From Paludibacter sp. (GTDB lineage Bacteria > Bacteroidota > Bacteroidia > Bacteroidales > Paludibacteraceae): 64,000 nucleotides of DNA. Under the pieces are notes generated by a model. It searched no databases, was not told where the DNA came from, and saw nothing but the letters and a program-made list of their open reading frames with translations. This document shows, piece after piece, positions 1-6,055 of this stretch; position 1 is the first letter of the stretch; every line of letters starts with the position of its first letter. The stretch spans positions 310,001 through 374,000 of the forward strand of contig JAFLKK010000009.1 of assembly GCA_019163375.1 (NCBI GenBank), in the 5' to 3' direction. A program made the position numbers and the translations under genes.

Positions 1-419
1 ACGAATTCAAACAAAAAGCTATTCATGCTTTTTTGTTTATAAGAGTGTCCAATAAAACCCAATAAATCATCATAGCTTTTATGATGACCGGCAACCACTT
101 GTTTAATTATTTTTTTTTCTGAATCCGTCATATTCAGACCGTCAATAAACGGAATCGAATATAATTCATGACGTTGCTTAAGCCAGTTATGTCGTTCGCC
201 TCGTAACATGTGTTGAAACTCAGCATGTGACTTTCCTAAATCATGACAAATGATACACAAATAGAGCAAATGCCAGAAATGTTCAGCATCTGCCACTGGT
301 AGATTGGGAAAACCTTTTTTCAGGTTATCCAATAGTTTCAATCCATCTTGAATGTGTTGTTTTAATGTAACCTGAGGTTCTGACTTTGCCAAAACCTCAG
401 GTTTATTTAAATTATCCAT
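1..419 (-). CDS. cas3: Cas3 N-terminal HD nuclease domain, partial (cut by window edge)
   Basis: The first 139 codons of a CRISPR-associated Cas3 read from ATG at 419 down to the window edge. Visible metal-binding motifs are His21, CHDLGK (His59-Asp60), RHE (83-85) and GHHK (111-114), the expected order for the Cas3 HD domain, which degrades DNA after Cascade recruits the protein. The helicase part lies outside the window. The start overlaps the cas5 stop by 8 nt, indicating translational coupling. The HD-first order fits the fused HD-helicase Cas3 of type I-B systems, but a stand-alone Cas3'' cannot be excluded from this piece alone. Confidence 0.9.
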   Translation of the reverse strand, partial: MDNLNKPEVLAKSEPQVTLKQHIQDGLKLLDNLKKGFPNLPVADAEHFWHLLYLCIICHDLGKSHAEFQHMLRGERHNWLKQRHELYSIPFIDGLNMTDSEKKIIKQVVAGHHKSYDDLLGFIGHSYKQKSMNSFLFEF

Positions 420-1095
420 AATATGAACTAAAATCAAGTTCGTGAAAATATATATGAACTTCTTTCCCTAATTTGGGATAATCAATGTATGCAGTAAGAC
501 TTGTTTGTACGTCCACAGCACTATAGCTTATAATAGAATATGCTTCTGTACCCAAATTATTGCGAGGAATACTATCGGAGAAGTACTTTGGTAATGGCTG
601 GATGAGACCTGGTAGAAAGTTCCCCATAAGTGGAATTATTTGTCCTTTAATCTTTTCAGCATTATGTATTTCTTCCAAATTTACTTCGATAATGCTATTT
701 ACTGTTGCCAAGTCATTGGAACGGCCTAATAATAATGGATAAACAGGTAAACGAAAATAATCAACTATCTCTTCATCTTGTACATAGAGTATCAAATGAT
801 TATTAAACAAAAACTCTCTGTTTATAATGTTCGATTTCGCCGTATTCTTCGGGTAGCCTTTGTCGTGCGCTTCAATTTGATAAATTGTTTCTAAATCTAT
901 TTGTTTAGCGTCAAACTCAAAGTAATAACCTATTTTCAGTTTTTCATGCTTCAAATACTTTCCTGCGGCGGCATTAATTAATCCCAAAACTGTACTAATT
1001 GGAGGTACTTCTAGTGTTGGTTGAAATCCCGAAATAAGATTGGGATACTTGAAACTCGAAGTCCATGAAGTTATGTCAATTTTGAAGACTTCCAT
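412..1095 (-). CDS. cas5: Type I-B CRISPR-associated protein Cas5
   Basis: A 227-residue protein of the Cas5 RAMP family. Its N-terminus, with a beta strand followed by an SFKYPN segment and a PPISTVLGLINAAAG helix, is characteristic of Cas5 in type I-B (Cst2-associated) systems. In Cascade, Cas5 caps the 5' handle of the crRNA and contacts Cas8. Length is normal for the family. It lies 1 nt after cas7 and overlaps cas3 by 8 nt, so cas8-cas7-cas5-cas3 read as one operon. No damage is seen. Confidence 0.92.
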   Translation of the reverse strand: MEVFKIDITSWTSSFKYPNLISGFQPTLEVPPISTVLGLINAAAGKYLKHEKLKIGYYFEFDAKQIDLETIYQIEAHDKGYPKNTAKSNIINREFLFNNHLILYVQDEEIVDYFRLPVYPLLLGRSNDLATVNSIIEVNLEEIHNAEKIKGQIIPLMGNFLPGLIQPLPKYFSDSIPRNNLGTEAYSIISYSAVDVQTSLTAYIDYPKLGKEVHIYFHELDFSSYYG

Positions 1096-1096
1096 A

Positions 1097-2161
1097 TTAC
1101 AATTGGGTTTTCAGTTGCGCTGTATATTGGTCAATAGCCTCATTAATAGAAACAACTTTCACGTTAGAAAATTTAGCTTCCAGTTGTTTCAGACTGTTTG
1201 CTTTTTCATCTAAGAATCCACTCCGACGACCGATAAATACAGTTCCTTGAATATTATCTTTATAGTCAGATAATACTTCAGTCAAAGCATCAATATTTAA
1301 ATCTACAACGTCATTTTCTCTTCCGTTCGCCGAAGCAATGTGCGAAAATGGATGATTTCCACTATTAAGAGTTGCTAGAATGATAAACTTAGGTGTCACA
1401 TCCCCCATATTATTAGTCTGCATAGCTCCTCCCGAGATATACTTTAAGGCTTGTATTGTTTCCACTACTCTTTTCTGACGAACAGCAGGTGCTAGACGCA
1501 CCAATTTGTATGGATTTCCTTTTTCATCTTTCAAAAATTTATCTTCCACTTCAGTTGCTCCATTTTCCAAAGCATCTTTTTTTAAAGCTTCGGTCAAGTT
1601 TTTAAAACCTGTCTTATTATATGTTGCAAAAGTTCCTGCTTGCTCTAAATCAAGACTAAACATACCTTTCAAAATAGCACTGTATTCTTGCTTCCCATAA
1701 GGCACTGAATCCCCATCTTGACGGGCCATACTCGACCAGTTTTCAACAGGGCGAACCGAACCTACTGAAACTAAAACAGAATTTTTCAGCGGAGAAACTC
1801 TTGTAACAGTAATATTCTCTTTTTTTACTTTTCCTTTATCATCGGTTACTTCTTCCGTTGCAGCTTTCATATATCCGAAGATATCATCATCGGCATATTC
1901 TATTGGATTAGCAGATGTAAAAGCAATTTTAGCTTCACGAGTAATTGGAGATAAATTCCAGTTAAATGATTTTTGCAATGTATCACGCCACCAATAACGC
2001 CATGCTTGTCCAGAAACATAGACATAGCTTTTACCATCTTTGTAGATTCGTTTTGTACCTACTGCATTATCAAAATTACTTTGCGTATTCTTTCCTGCAT
2101 TATTTAATGCAACAACATCTACATCAATGAGGATAAACCCTTGTGATTTTAAGTTACTCAT
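1097..2161 (-). CDS. cas7: Type I-B Cascade backbone protein Cas7 (Cst2/DevR family)
   Basis: A 354-residue protein that begins with a beta strand (QGFILIDVDVVALNNAG), followed by a KRIYKDGKSYVYVSGQAWR segment. This is the hallmark of Cas7 of the DevR/Cst2 family: an RRM-like fold with an inserted thumb, here around residues 75-130. Multiple Cas7 copies coat the crRNA spacer. The gene sits 23 nt after cas8 and 1 nt before cas5. Length and context are canonical for subtype I-B and nothing looks degraded. Confidence 0.93.
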   Translation of the reverse strand: MSNLKSQGFILIDVDVVALNNAGKNTQSNFDNAVGTKRIYKDGKSYVYVSGQAWRYWWRDTLQKSFNWNLSPITREAKIAFTSANPIEYADDDIFGYMKAATEEVTDDKGKVKKENITVTRVSPLKNSVLVSVGSVRPVENWSSMARQDGDSVPYGKQEYSAILKGMFSLDLEQAGTFATYNKTGFKNLTEALKKDALENGATEVEDKFLKDEKGNPYKLVRLAPAVRQKRVVETIQALKYISGGAMQTNNMGDVTPKFIILATLNSGNHPFSHIASANGRENDVVDLNIDALTEVLSDYKDNIQGTVFIGRRSGFLDEKANSLKQLEAKFSNVKVVSINEAIDQYTAQLKTQL

Positions 2162-2184
2162 ATTTTCTCGATTTTAAATTAATT

Positions 2185-3606
2185 TTAATTTATATTTGTA
2201 TCTGCATCCTCGGTTTCTATCGCTGATAATTCTGCTTCTACGTGAATGTTTTTCGCATGTAGTTCCTGATATATTGCAAATAGCAAAATATCACGAATCT
2301 CTCTCCAAGAAACGTCATCCGGGAAAAGGTAATAAACCAATTCCTCCATTGTAATGATGGCATCTTTTGCTCCATCTTTGTAATTTTTTGCAACCACATT
2401 TTTCAGAAAGAATCGTCGCAATTCATATGCACTTTTGTATCCATCCAGAGCCTTAATGCTCTTTTTTATAGCGTCTTCATCTGTGTTGGTAAGAAAAAGA
2501 GCTAATTCTTTAATCTTGCTTAATGTCTCTTGTTTCATATTCTGTACATGTATTTGATATATTTCGATAATTTTAAAATTAAATGTATGTTTTATCCCCC
2601 ATTTCAAAAATTGCTTTAAGATGGATTTTCCATTCAGCAGATTTTCTAATACATTATTGCGCCATAGTTTATAATTGTTAAATCCAATTTGCTCGGTATC
2701 TTCTTTCTTGCTAATTTCATAATTCGACGTTGAAGTATTGTATTTTGCTCCCTTAAATTTTGAACTATTGTAATTTGATAATAAAAATGGTTGCCAATCA
2801 GCTTTCAAGGTAGGAGACTGACAAATAGAATAAAACCTGAATATTGTTGAGGGAAGTTTGTAAATGACAATTTCAGGACTTGCACCAAAGTTGGTAAAAT
2901 GGAATAATGTCAATGACACATTTTCATTTTCGTCTGTCGCTTCGTTAATTTTCTTGATAAGCAAATCATCTACAAATTGAAATAAAGCGTTTGAAGGTAT
3001 ACCATATTCCGATTTTAAAACTCCCTCGGAAGAGGATGTTGCCAGATTCGATGAATTTGCCTCACAATTTTTTTTGACAAAAAACTCATTTACCTCAGAT
3101 AGATTACTTTGGATAATTGCAATACGGCCTCCAATATAAATTGAGCCAAAAGGAATAAAGAACATGCGTATAATCATCTCCTTCGAAAGCATCATGCCAA
3201 ACTGAAAGTTATGATGAAAATTCACAAACGTTCCTGAACCGGACATTAATGAATTATCTCTTCCCGCTTTAAAAAGTTTAGTCTTGCGCCCTGAGATTCG
3301 ACAGAAACCTTCTTCAGAAATACCAGTTTCATTAATAATAGAAGTAAAGTATTTTATGGTTTCTTTTATCTTTACATCTCCTTTGTAGGCGGGTTGAGTA
3401 ATAGCTGAATTAAGAAAGAAAGGATTAATTTTTCCCTCCCACTTATTTACATATATTTTCGCAATATATTCTATTAATCCCAAAACATCCTTGTCCGGAT
3501 ATTTTTCCATAAGGTATTTGATTACATATCCTCCTACATCGGCAAACGGATCTCCTGTAGGTCGAGTTAGCCAATCATAATCAATAGTTGTTGTCGTTTC
3601 TCTCAT
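2185..3606 (-). CDS. cas8b: Type I-B Cascade large subunit Cas8b1 (Cst1-like)
   Basis: A 473-residue protein. The N-terminal TGDPFADVGGYVIKYLM segment and the following CRISGRKTKLFKAGRDNS region match the layout of Cst1/Cas8b1, the large subunit that reads the PAM and starts R-loop formation. The zinc-finger-like region around residues 95-125 keeps only one clear Cys, so metal binding may be lost, as in many relatives. Assignment also rests on position directly upstream of cas7-cas5-cas3. Family sequences diverge strongly, so the subtype label is less certain than the role. Confidence 0.85.
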   Translation of the reverse strand: MRETTTTIDYDWLTRPTGDPFADVGGYVIKYLMEKYPDKDVLGLIEYIAKIYVNKWEGKINPFFLNSAITQPAYKGDVKIKETIKYFTSIINETGISEEGFCRISGRKTKLFKAGRDNSLMSGSGTFVNFHHNFQFGMMLSKEMIIRMFFIPFGSIYIGGRIAIIQSNLSEVNEFFVKKNCEANSSNLATSSSEGVLKSEYGIPSNALFQFVDDLLIKKINEATDENENVSLTLFHFTNFGASPEIVIYKLPSTIFRFYSICQSPTLKADWQPFLLSNYNSSKFKGAKYNTSTSNYEISKKEDTEQIGFNNYKLWRNNVLENLLNGKSILKQFLKWGIKHTFNFKIIEIYQIHVQNMKQETLSKIKELALFLTNTDEDAIKKSIKALDGYKSAYELRRFFLKNVVAKNYKDGAKDAIITMEELVYYLFPDDVSWREIRDILLFAIYQELHAKNIHVEAELSAIETEDADTNIN

Positions 3607-3628
3607 ATTTTAATGATTTTATGTAGAA

Positions 3629-3823
3629 TTACTGATTCAATGCATCTAGAAAAATCTTTGCATAATAACTCCATGATTCATTATCTTCCCAAAGCAATAT
3701 TATCTCTTCAGAATATCCTTGGTTTATTAAATCACTTACTGTCCATTTGACATCAAAAATATAGTCTTCGTCAGAGGGAATATGTCCCTCATCAAATCTT
3801 CTTGTTAATACATCCATATGCAT
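3629..3823 (-). CDS. Small acidic protein at the head of the cas8 operon
   Basis: A 64-residue acidic ORF that I do not recognise. It starts at ATG 3823 (the longer reading begins with TTG at 3826; another ATG lies at 3817) and ends 22 nt before cas8. It is rich in Asp, Glu and aromatic residues and has no signal peptide or membrane segment. A predicted promoter ends about 20 nt upstream, so this would be the first gene of the operon and translated from a very short leader. It could be an anti-CRISPR-like or regulatory small protein, or a mere leader ORF; the sequence does not decide. Confidence 0.55.
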   Translation of the reverse strand: MHMDVLTRRFDEGHIPSDEDYIFDVKWTVSDLINQGYSEEIILLWEDNESWSYYAKIFLDALNQ

Positions 3824-3841
3824 CAATTAATAATATTGATG

Positions 3842-3875
3842 CAAAGATATACGATATATTTGATTAATCAACAAA
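3842..3875 (-). promoter_or_regulatory. Predicted promoter of the cas8-cas7-cas5-cas3 operon
   Basis: On the minus strand TATCTTTG (3849-3842) matches the Bacteroidota -7 element TAnnTTTG exactly. TTG (3871-3869) sits 19 nt upstream, inside TTTGTTG (3875-3869). The start point would fall about 10 nt before the small ORF. The site lies next to the protospacer-like sequence matched by the crRNA-like RNA. Confidence 0.55.
3855..3862 (+). promoter_or_regulatory. Possible plus-strand -7 element upstream of the mini-ORF
   Basis: TATATTTG fits TAnnTTTG exactly, but the only upstream TTG (3836-3838) is at a 16-nt spacing, so the promoter is weak or spurious. If active, transcription would start near 3869 and cross the mini-ORF at 3885 and the protospacer-like site. 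Confidence 0.3.
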
Positions 3876-3881
3876 AAAAAT

Positions 3882-3914
3882 CCAATGAATAAAAATAAAT
3901 TATATAGAAAATAA
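3882..3914 (+). other. Protospacer-like site with CCA PAM, coinciding with a nine-codon mini-ORF
   Basis: Positions 3885-3905 match the spacer-like part of the nearby crRNA-like RNA (4009-4029) at 18 of 21 positions. Mismatches are at spacer positions 6, 13 and 18, so positions 1-5 and 7-12 pair. Positions 6 and 18 are among the every-sixth bases that type I guides flip out. CCA (3882-3884) sits where a type I-B PAM belongs. The same stretch reads ATG plus eight codons and TAA (MNKNKLYRK, 3885-3914) after an A-rich leader, a form reminiscent of CreT mini-ORFs. The region is A-rich, which weakens the match statistically. Confidence 0.5.
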
Positions 3915-3936
3915 TAATTCTATTCAAATGCCTCTC

Positions 3937-3967
3937 TTTGATATTTATATTATTTGGATTACCTTTG
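3937..3967 (+). promoter_or_regulatory. Promoter of the crRNA-like RNA
   Basis: TTTG (3937-3940), exactly 19 nt, then TACCTTTG (3960-3967): a complete match to the Bacteroidota TTTG-N19-TAnnTTTG promoter. It points away from the cas operon and places the start a few bases before the repeat-like sequence. Confidence 0.7.
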
Positions 3968-3971
3968 TCAT

Positions 3972-4075
3972 TATATTTAATAATCGAACCAACATTTGGA
4001 ATTGAAAGATGAAAAAAAATCAATTTTATTTTTGATTTTTTCCCTTCTTCATTAATTTGGAGAAGGGATTTTTTT
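3972..4075 (+). ncRNA. CRISPR-repeat-like small RNA (CreA/CreR-like guide) between cas6 and cas8
   Basis: A promoter-to-terminator RNA gene of about 100 nt, antisense in direction to the cas genes. Positions 3979-4008 resemble a type I-B CRISPR repeat: an AATCGAACC-like left half, a CCAA-CAT-TTGG hairpin (3989-3999) and the ending GGAATTGAAAG, which gives the 8-nt Cas6-type handle ATTGAAAG (4001-4008). The next 32 nt (4009-4040) would be a spacer; an intrinsic terminator follows in place of a second repeat. The spacer-like part matches the site at 3885-3905 beside a CCA PAM. Known analogues are CreA, encoded between cas6 and cas8 in haloarchaeal type I-B operons, and cas-regulating RNAs (CreR). 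Seen: repeat-like sequence, promoter, terminator, match. Inferred: Cas6 processing and Cascade-guided repression. The array repeat is outside the window, so the comparison is with the general I-B pattern. Confidence 0.7.
4041..4075 (+). terminator. Intrinsic terminator of the crRNA-like RNA
   Basis: Perfect 8-bp stem TCCCTTCT (4041-4048) / AGAAGGGA (4061-4068) followed by seven T (4069-4075). On the minus strand the stem is followed by A's, so it works only on the plus strand, where the sole upstream candidate transcript is the crRNA-like RNA. Confidence 0.75.
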
Positions 4076-4116
4076 ATTCCATTATACATTCTAAATTCCA
4101 TTCAATTTTTCAACAG

Positions 4117-4148
4117 AACCTAACAGGCAGCTTTCCTCCTGTCAGGTT
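4117..4148 (-). terminator. Hairpin after the gene fragment downstream of cas6
   Basis: Inverted repeat AACCTAACAGG (4117-4127) / CCTGTCAGGTT (4138-4148) with one mismatch and a 10-nt loop, 18 nt past the stop of the decayed gene fragment. No clear T-run follows on the minus strand, so termination efficiency is doubtful. Confidence 0.45.
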
Positions 4149-4166
4149 TCATTGAAAATGAAGTCC

Positions 4167-4547
4167 TTAAGCAGGAGTATCCGTTTTCGGAGCAGTTTCA
4201 TCGGTGGAAGTTCCATTCGCATTATGCACCCGTTTCAGCAGGTTAGCCAGGGTATATTCGCGGAGTTTCACCTCGTCCACACCACGGTAAAGCGCATGTC
4301 CGGCATCCAGAATGGTTCCTGTGATGTCCCACAATTCGTTGAAAGTTTTGATGCTATCGTCGGCAGCGCGGCTGCGTTCATTTTTCTTCGAATTGTGGTT
4401 CGTGTTCAACTCATCAATTTCCGCCCACCAATGCAGTCAGTCCGGTAAGCAACTCGGGGGTCATTCCTTTAACCTTAAGGGCAGTTTCATTCCGTTTCAG
4501 GTTTCCAATCAGCGAGCGTCCGTCCGAAATGATTTTCTCCACATTTT
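4167..4547 (-). pseudogene. Frameshifted C-terminal fragment of an unknown gene, abutting the cas6 stop
   Basis: Immediately after the cas6 stop the minus strand reads a helical, charged sequence (ENVEKIISDGRSLIGNLKR and on) that hits a stop, then continues one frame over (AEIDELNTNHNSKKNERS and on) to TAA at 4167. Removing one G from the run at about 4424-4426 joins both parts into one frame of about 125 residues. There is no start codon or N-terminus. I do not recognise the family. It looks like the 3' end of a gene brought next to cas6 by rearrangement and now decaying; its base composition is more GC-rich than the flanking DNA. Confidence 0.6.
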
Positions 4548-5204
4548 CTACCGTATCGCTCCAAATCCTATTCCAGTACTATTTCCAACCCCCACGTTCC
4601 ATGCAAAAAGTTTAGTTTCTGGGCTCCCTTTTATTATTACTGAGCACCAACTTGCTCTATTCATAATTCCCTTGTAATTCACTAATTTAGTTCCAGCTTT
4701 TGTGTGAGATGCATCAAAGTAAATTTCAAATTCATTATCGCTGATTCCTGCCAGTTTCATTTTGGTTTGCAGGGTTTCTTTCAAAAGCTGCGGTGCACGC
4801 TCGTCGGTATAAAGTACATGCTCCAGATCATTTTCAAATTTCCTTTTAATAAAAATAGGACTCGCTACGAAAAATTGTTCTCTTTTCGATAAGTCAGGAT
4901 CTTGCTCTAAAACGATTTCCTTCACTGTCAGCCCGCAGAACATGGTCTTATCTTGCTGTATGCCCCAAACCATTTTTTTTATCAATTCAACATCGTATGA
5001 ACTGATGAAAAAACTGGCTCCCATATTAAACTTAAGTCCATTTTTGATTACCTTACCTCTTTCTAGCCTAGAGAAAGAGTATAATGACACTTCGCCATGT
5101 TCTGCATTTTCGCCTAACCATTTGTGTATAGTTCCAACTAACAAAGGTTGATGGTCAAAGGGGACGATTTGATTTGTTGCTTCAATTTGTAGATGAATTC
5201 TCAT
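4548..5204 (-). CDS. cas6: CRISPR pre-crRNA endoribonuclease Cas6
   Basis: A 218-residue RAMP endonuclease that cuts pre-crRNA in the repeat and leaves an 8-nt 5' handle. The C-terminal glycine-rich loop (VGVGNSTGIGFGAIR) is the family signature. His27 in GTIHKWL is the likely catalytic histidine. The protein ends only three residues after the G-loop, slightly short, and an unrelated gene fragment begins right at its stop, so the last residues may have been altered by a rearrangement. It is the first cas gene in transcription order but is separated from cas8 by about 940 bp holding the small ORF, the crRNA-like RNA and the fragment. Confidence 0.9.
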   Translation of the reverse strand: MRIHLQIEATNQIVPFDHQPLLVGTIHKWLGENAEHGEVSLYSFSRLERGKVIKNGLKFNMGASFFISSYDVELIKKMVWGIQQDKTMFCGLTVKEIVLEQDPDLSKREQFFVASPIFIKRKFENDLEHVLYTDERAPQLLKETLQTKMKLAGISDNEFEIYFDASHTKAGTKLVNYKGIMNRASWCSVIIKGSPETKLFAWNVGVGNSTGIGFGAIR

Positions 5205-5304
5205 GATGATTATCCTGTTAAGTCGATTTGTTTGCTATTTTATCTGTCAACAACAGTTTTGTTTTTGCATTTATACACAGTTTGCAGAGATAAAATTAAA
5301 GATT

Positions 5305-5312
5305 CAAAGATA
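5305..5312 (-). promoter_or_regulatory. Possible -7 element for cas6
   Basis: TATCTTTG on the minus strand fits TAnnTTTG about 100 nt upstream of the cas6 start. No good TTG is present at the usual 19-21 nt distance, so the call is tentative. The rest of 5205-5487 is AT-rich with no gene or repeat array. Confidence 0.35.
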
Positions 5313-5487
5313 TGAAATTAAGTTTAATATTAACCAGTTTAGATAGAAATTCTCTAATTTTTTTTTGAGACTTTTTATTGTTATATTTAAAACTAGCAGA
5401 GGACAACGTTTAAATAATTTCAGATTAGGTAGATTTATTTGATAATTATTAAAACATTATTGGCAAATAAAAATAAGTTAATCAGTT

Positions 5488-5518
5488 TTTGTGGATTCAC
5501 AAATTATATGTATATTTG
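5488..5518 (+). promoter_or_regulatory. Promoter of an intergenic small RNA
   Basis: TTTG (5488-5491), 19 nt, then TATATTTG (5511-5518): an exact match to the Bacteroidota housekeeping promoter. Confidence 0.7.
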
Positions 5519-5522
5519 ACGC

Positions 5523-5710
5523 GAAATAATTGCATGACAACGTGAAGTCATGGGTTGCCAAAAAACATCAAAAATTAAGTGACTTAATCGTAACAGTGAG
5601 ATTTTTAGTGAAATTAAAATGTTGATATATAGGGATAAAAGCTACTAGGTTCATGTATCGTAGCTTCCGCTAAAAGTAAAAAAGAGACCTAAACGGGTCT
5701 CTTTTTTTTT
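5523..5710 (+). ncRNA. Intergenic small RNA of about 185 nt (6S/Bacteroidales-1-like candidate)
   Basis: A stand-alone transcription unit defined by an exact promoter and a strong intrinsic terminator, without an ORF of useful length. Internal hairpins visible by eye are CATGAC/GTCATG (5533-5552 area), TTAAG/CTTAA (around 5575-5587) and GCTAC/GTAGC (5641-5664). The 5' GCGAA can pair imperfectly with TTCCGC before the terminator, closing the molecule. Size and promoter-to-terminator layout resemble what is described for 6S RNA and the Bacteroidales-1 motif, but I cannot confirm a family match. It is not long enough for tmRNA or RNase P RNA. Confidence 0.6.
5680..5710 (+). terminator. Strong intrinsic terminator
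   Basis: Stem AAAAGAGACC (5680-5689) / GGTCTCTTTT (5696-5705) with a 6-nt loop, running into a T-run to 5710. It ends the small RNA. The stretch 5711-6055 holds no gene, only the regulator promoter. Confidence 0.85.
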
Positions 5711-5922
5711 GCGTCTAACTGGGATCAATGTAAATTTTAATTGTAAATAAAAATTAATAATCTAGCCCTACATGTGACGTTGACCTTGAGCACATAATAA
5801 ATTATTATTTATAGATGTTTGTTTAATTATTACATTCAATTGATTTTTTATTGTGTTTAATCGACTTATTTATAGCATTTTATGTTTTTTCTATTTGTGT
5901 ACTTTTATAACCAGTTTCAGTT

Positions 5923-5958
5923 TTTGTTTTAATTTTAGATGAAAGATACTTATCTTTG
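5923..5958 (+). promoter_or_regulatory. Possible promoter of the hybrid two-component regulator
   Basis: TATCTTTG (5951-5958) is an exact -7 element 98 nt before the regulator start. The nearest TTTG (5923-5926) is 24 nt upstream, longer than ideal. Confidence 0.45.
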
Positions 5959-6055
5959 CCAATACTACAGTATTCGAATAACCTTGAATTCTTTTTTTAT
6001 CTATTGACTTATTTTTCTTTAACGAATTAATATGTCATGAAAAACATCATCTAAA

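Noticed and set aside
3868-4101. 77-codon minus-strand ORF between cas6 and cas8
   Set aside because: It lies across the promoter, repeat-like region and terminator of the plus-strand RNA, has low-complexity composition and no upstream signal; treated as chance.
4117-4148. Inverted repeat considered as an IS end
   Set aside because: Single hairpin with no transposase, target duplication or matching second end; better read as a terminator-like structure.
5205-5487. Possible CRISPR array or leader upstream of cas6
   Set aside because: AT-rich, but no repeated 28-37 bp unit is present; the only repeat-like sequence in the window is the single copy at 3979-4008.
5534-5546. 13-mer ATGACAACGTGAA also found near 35893, considered as a shared regulatory motif
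   Set aside because: A match of this length between two places in 64 kb is expected by chance; no third copy noticed.
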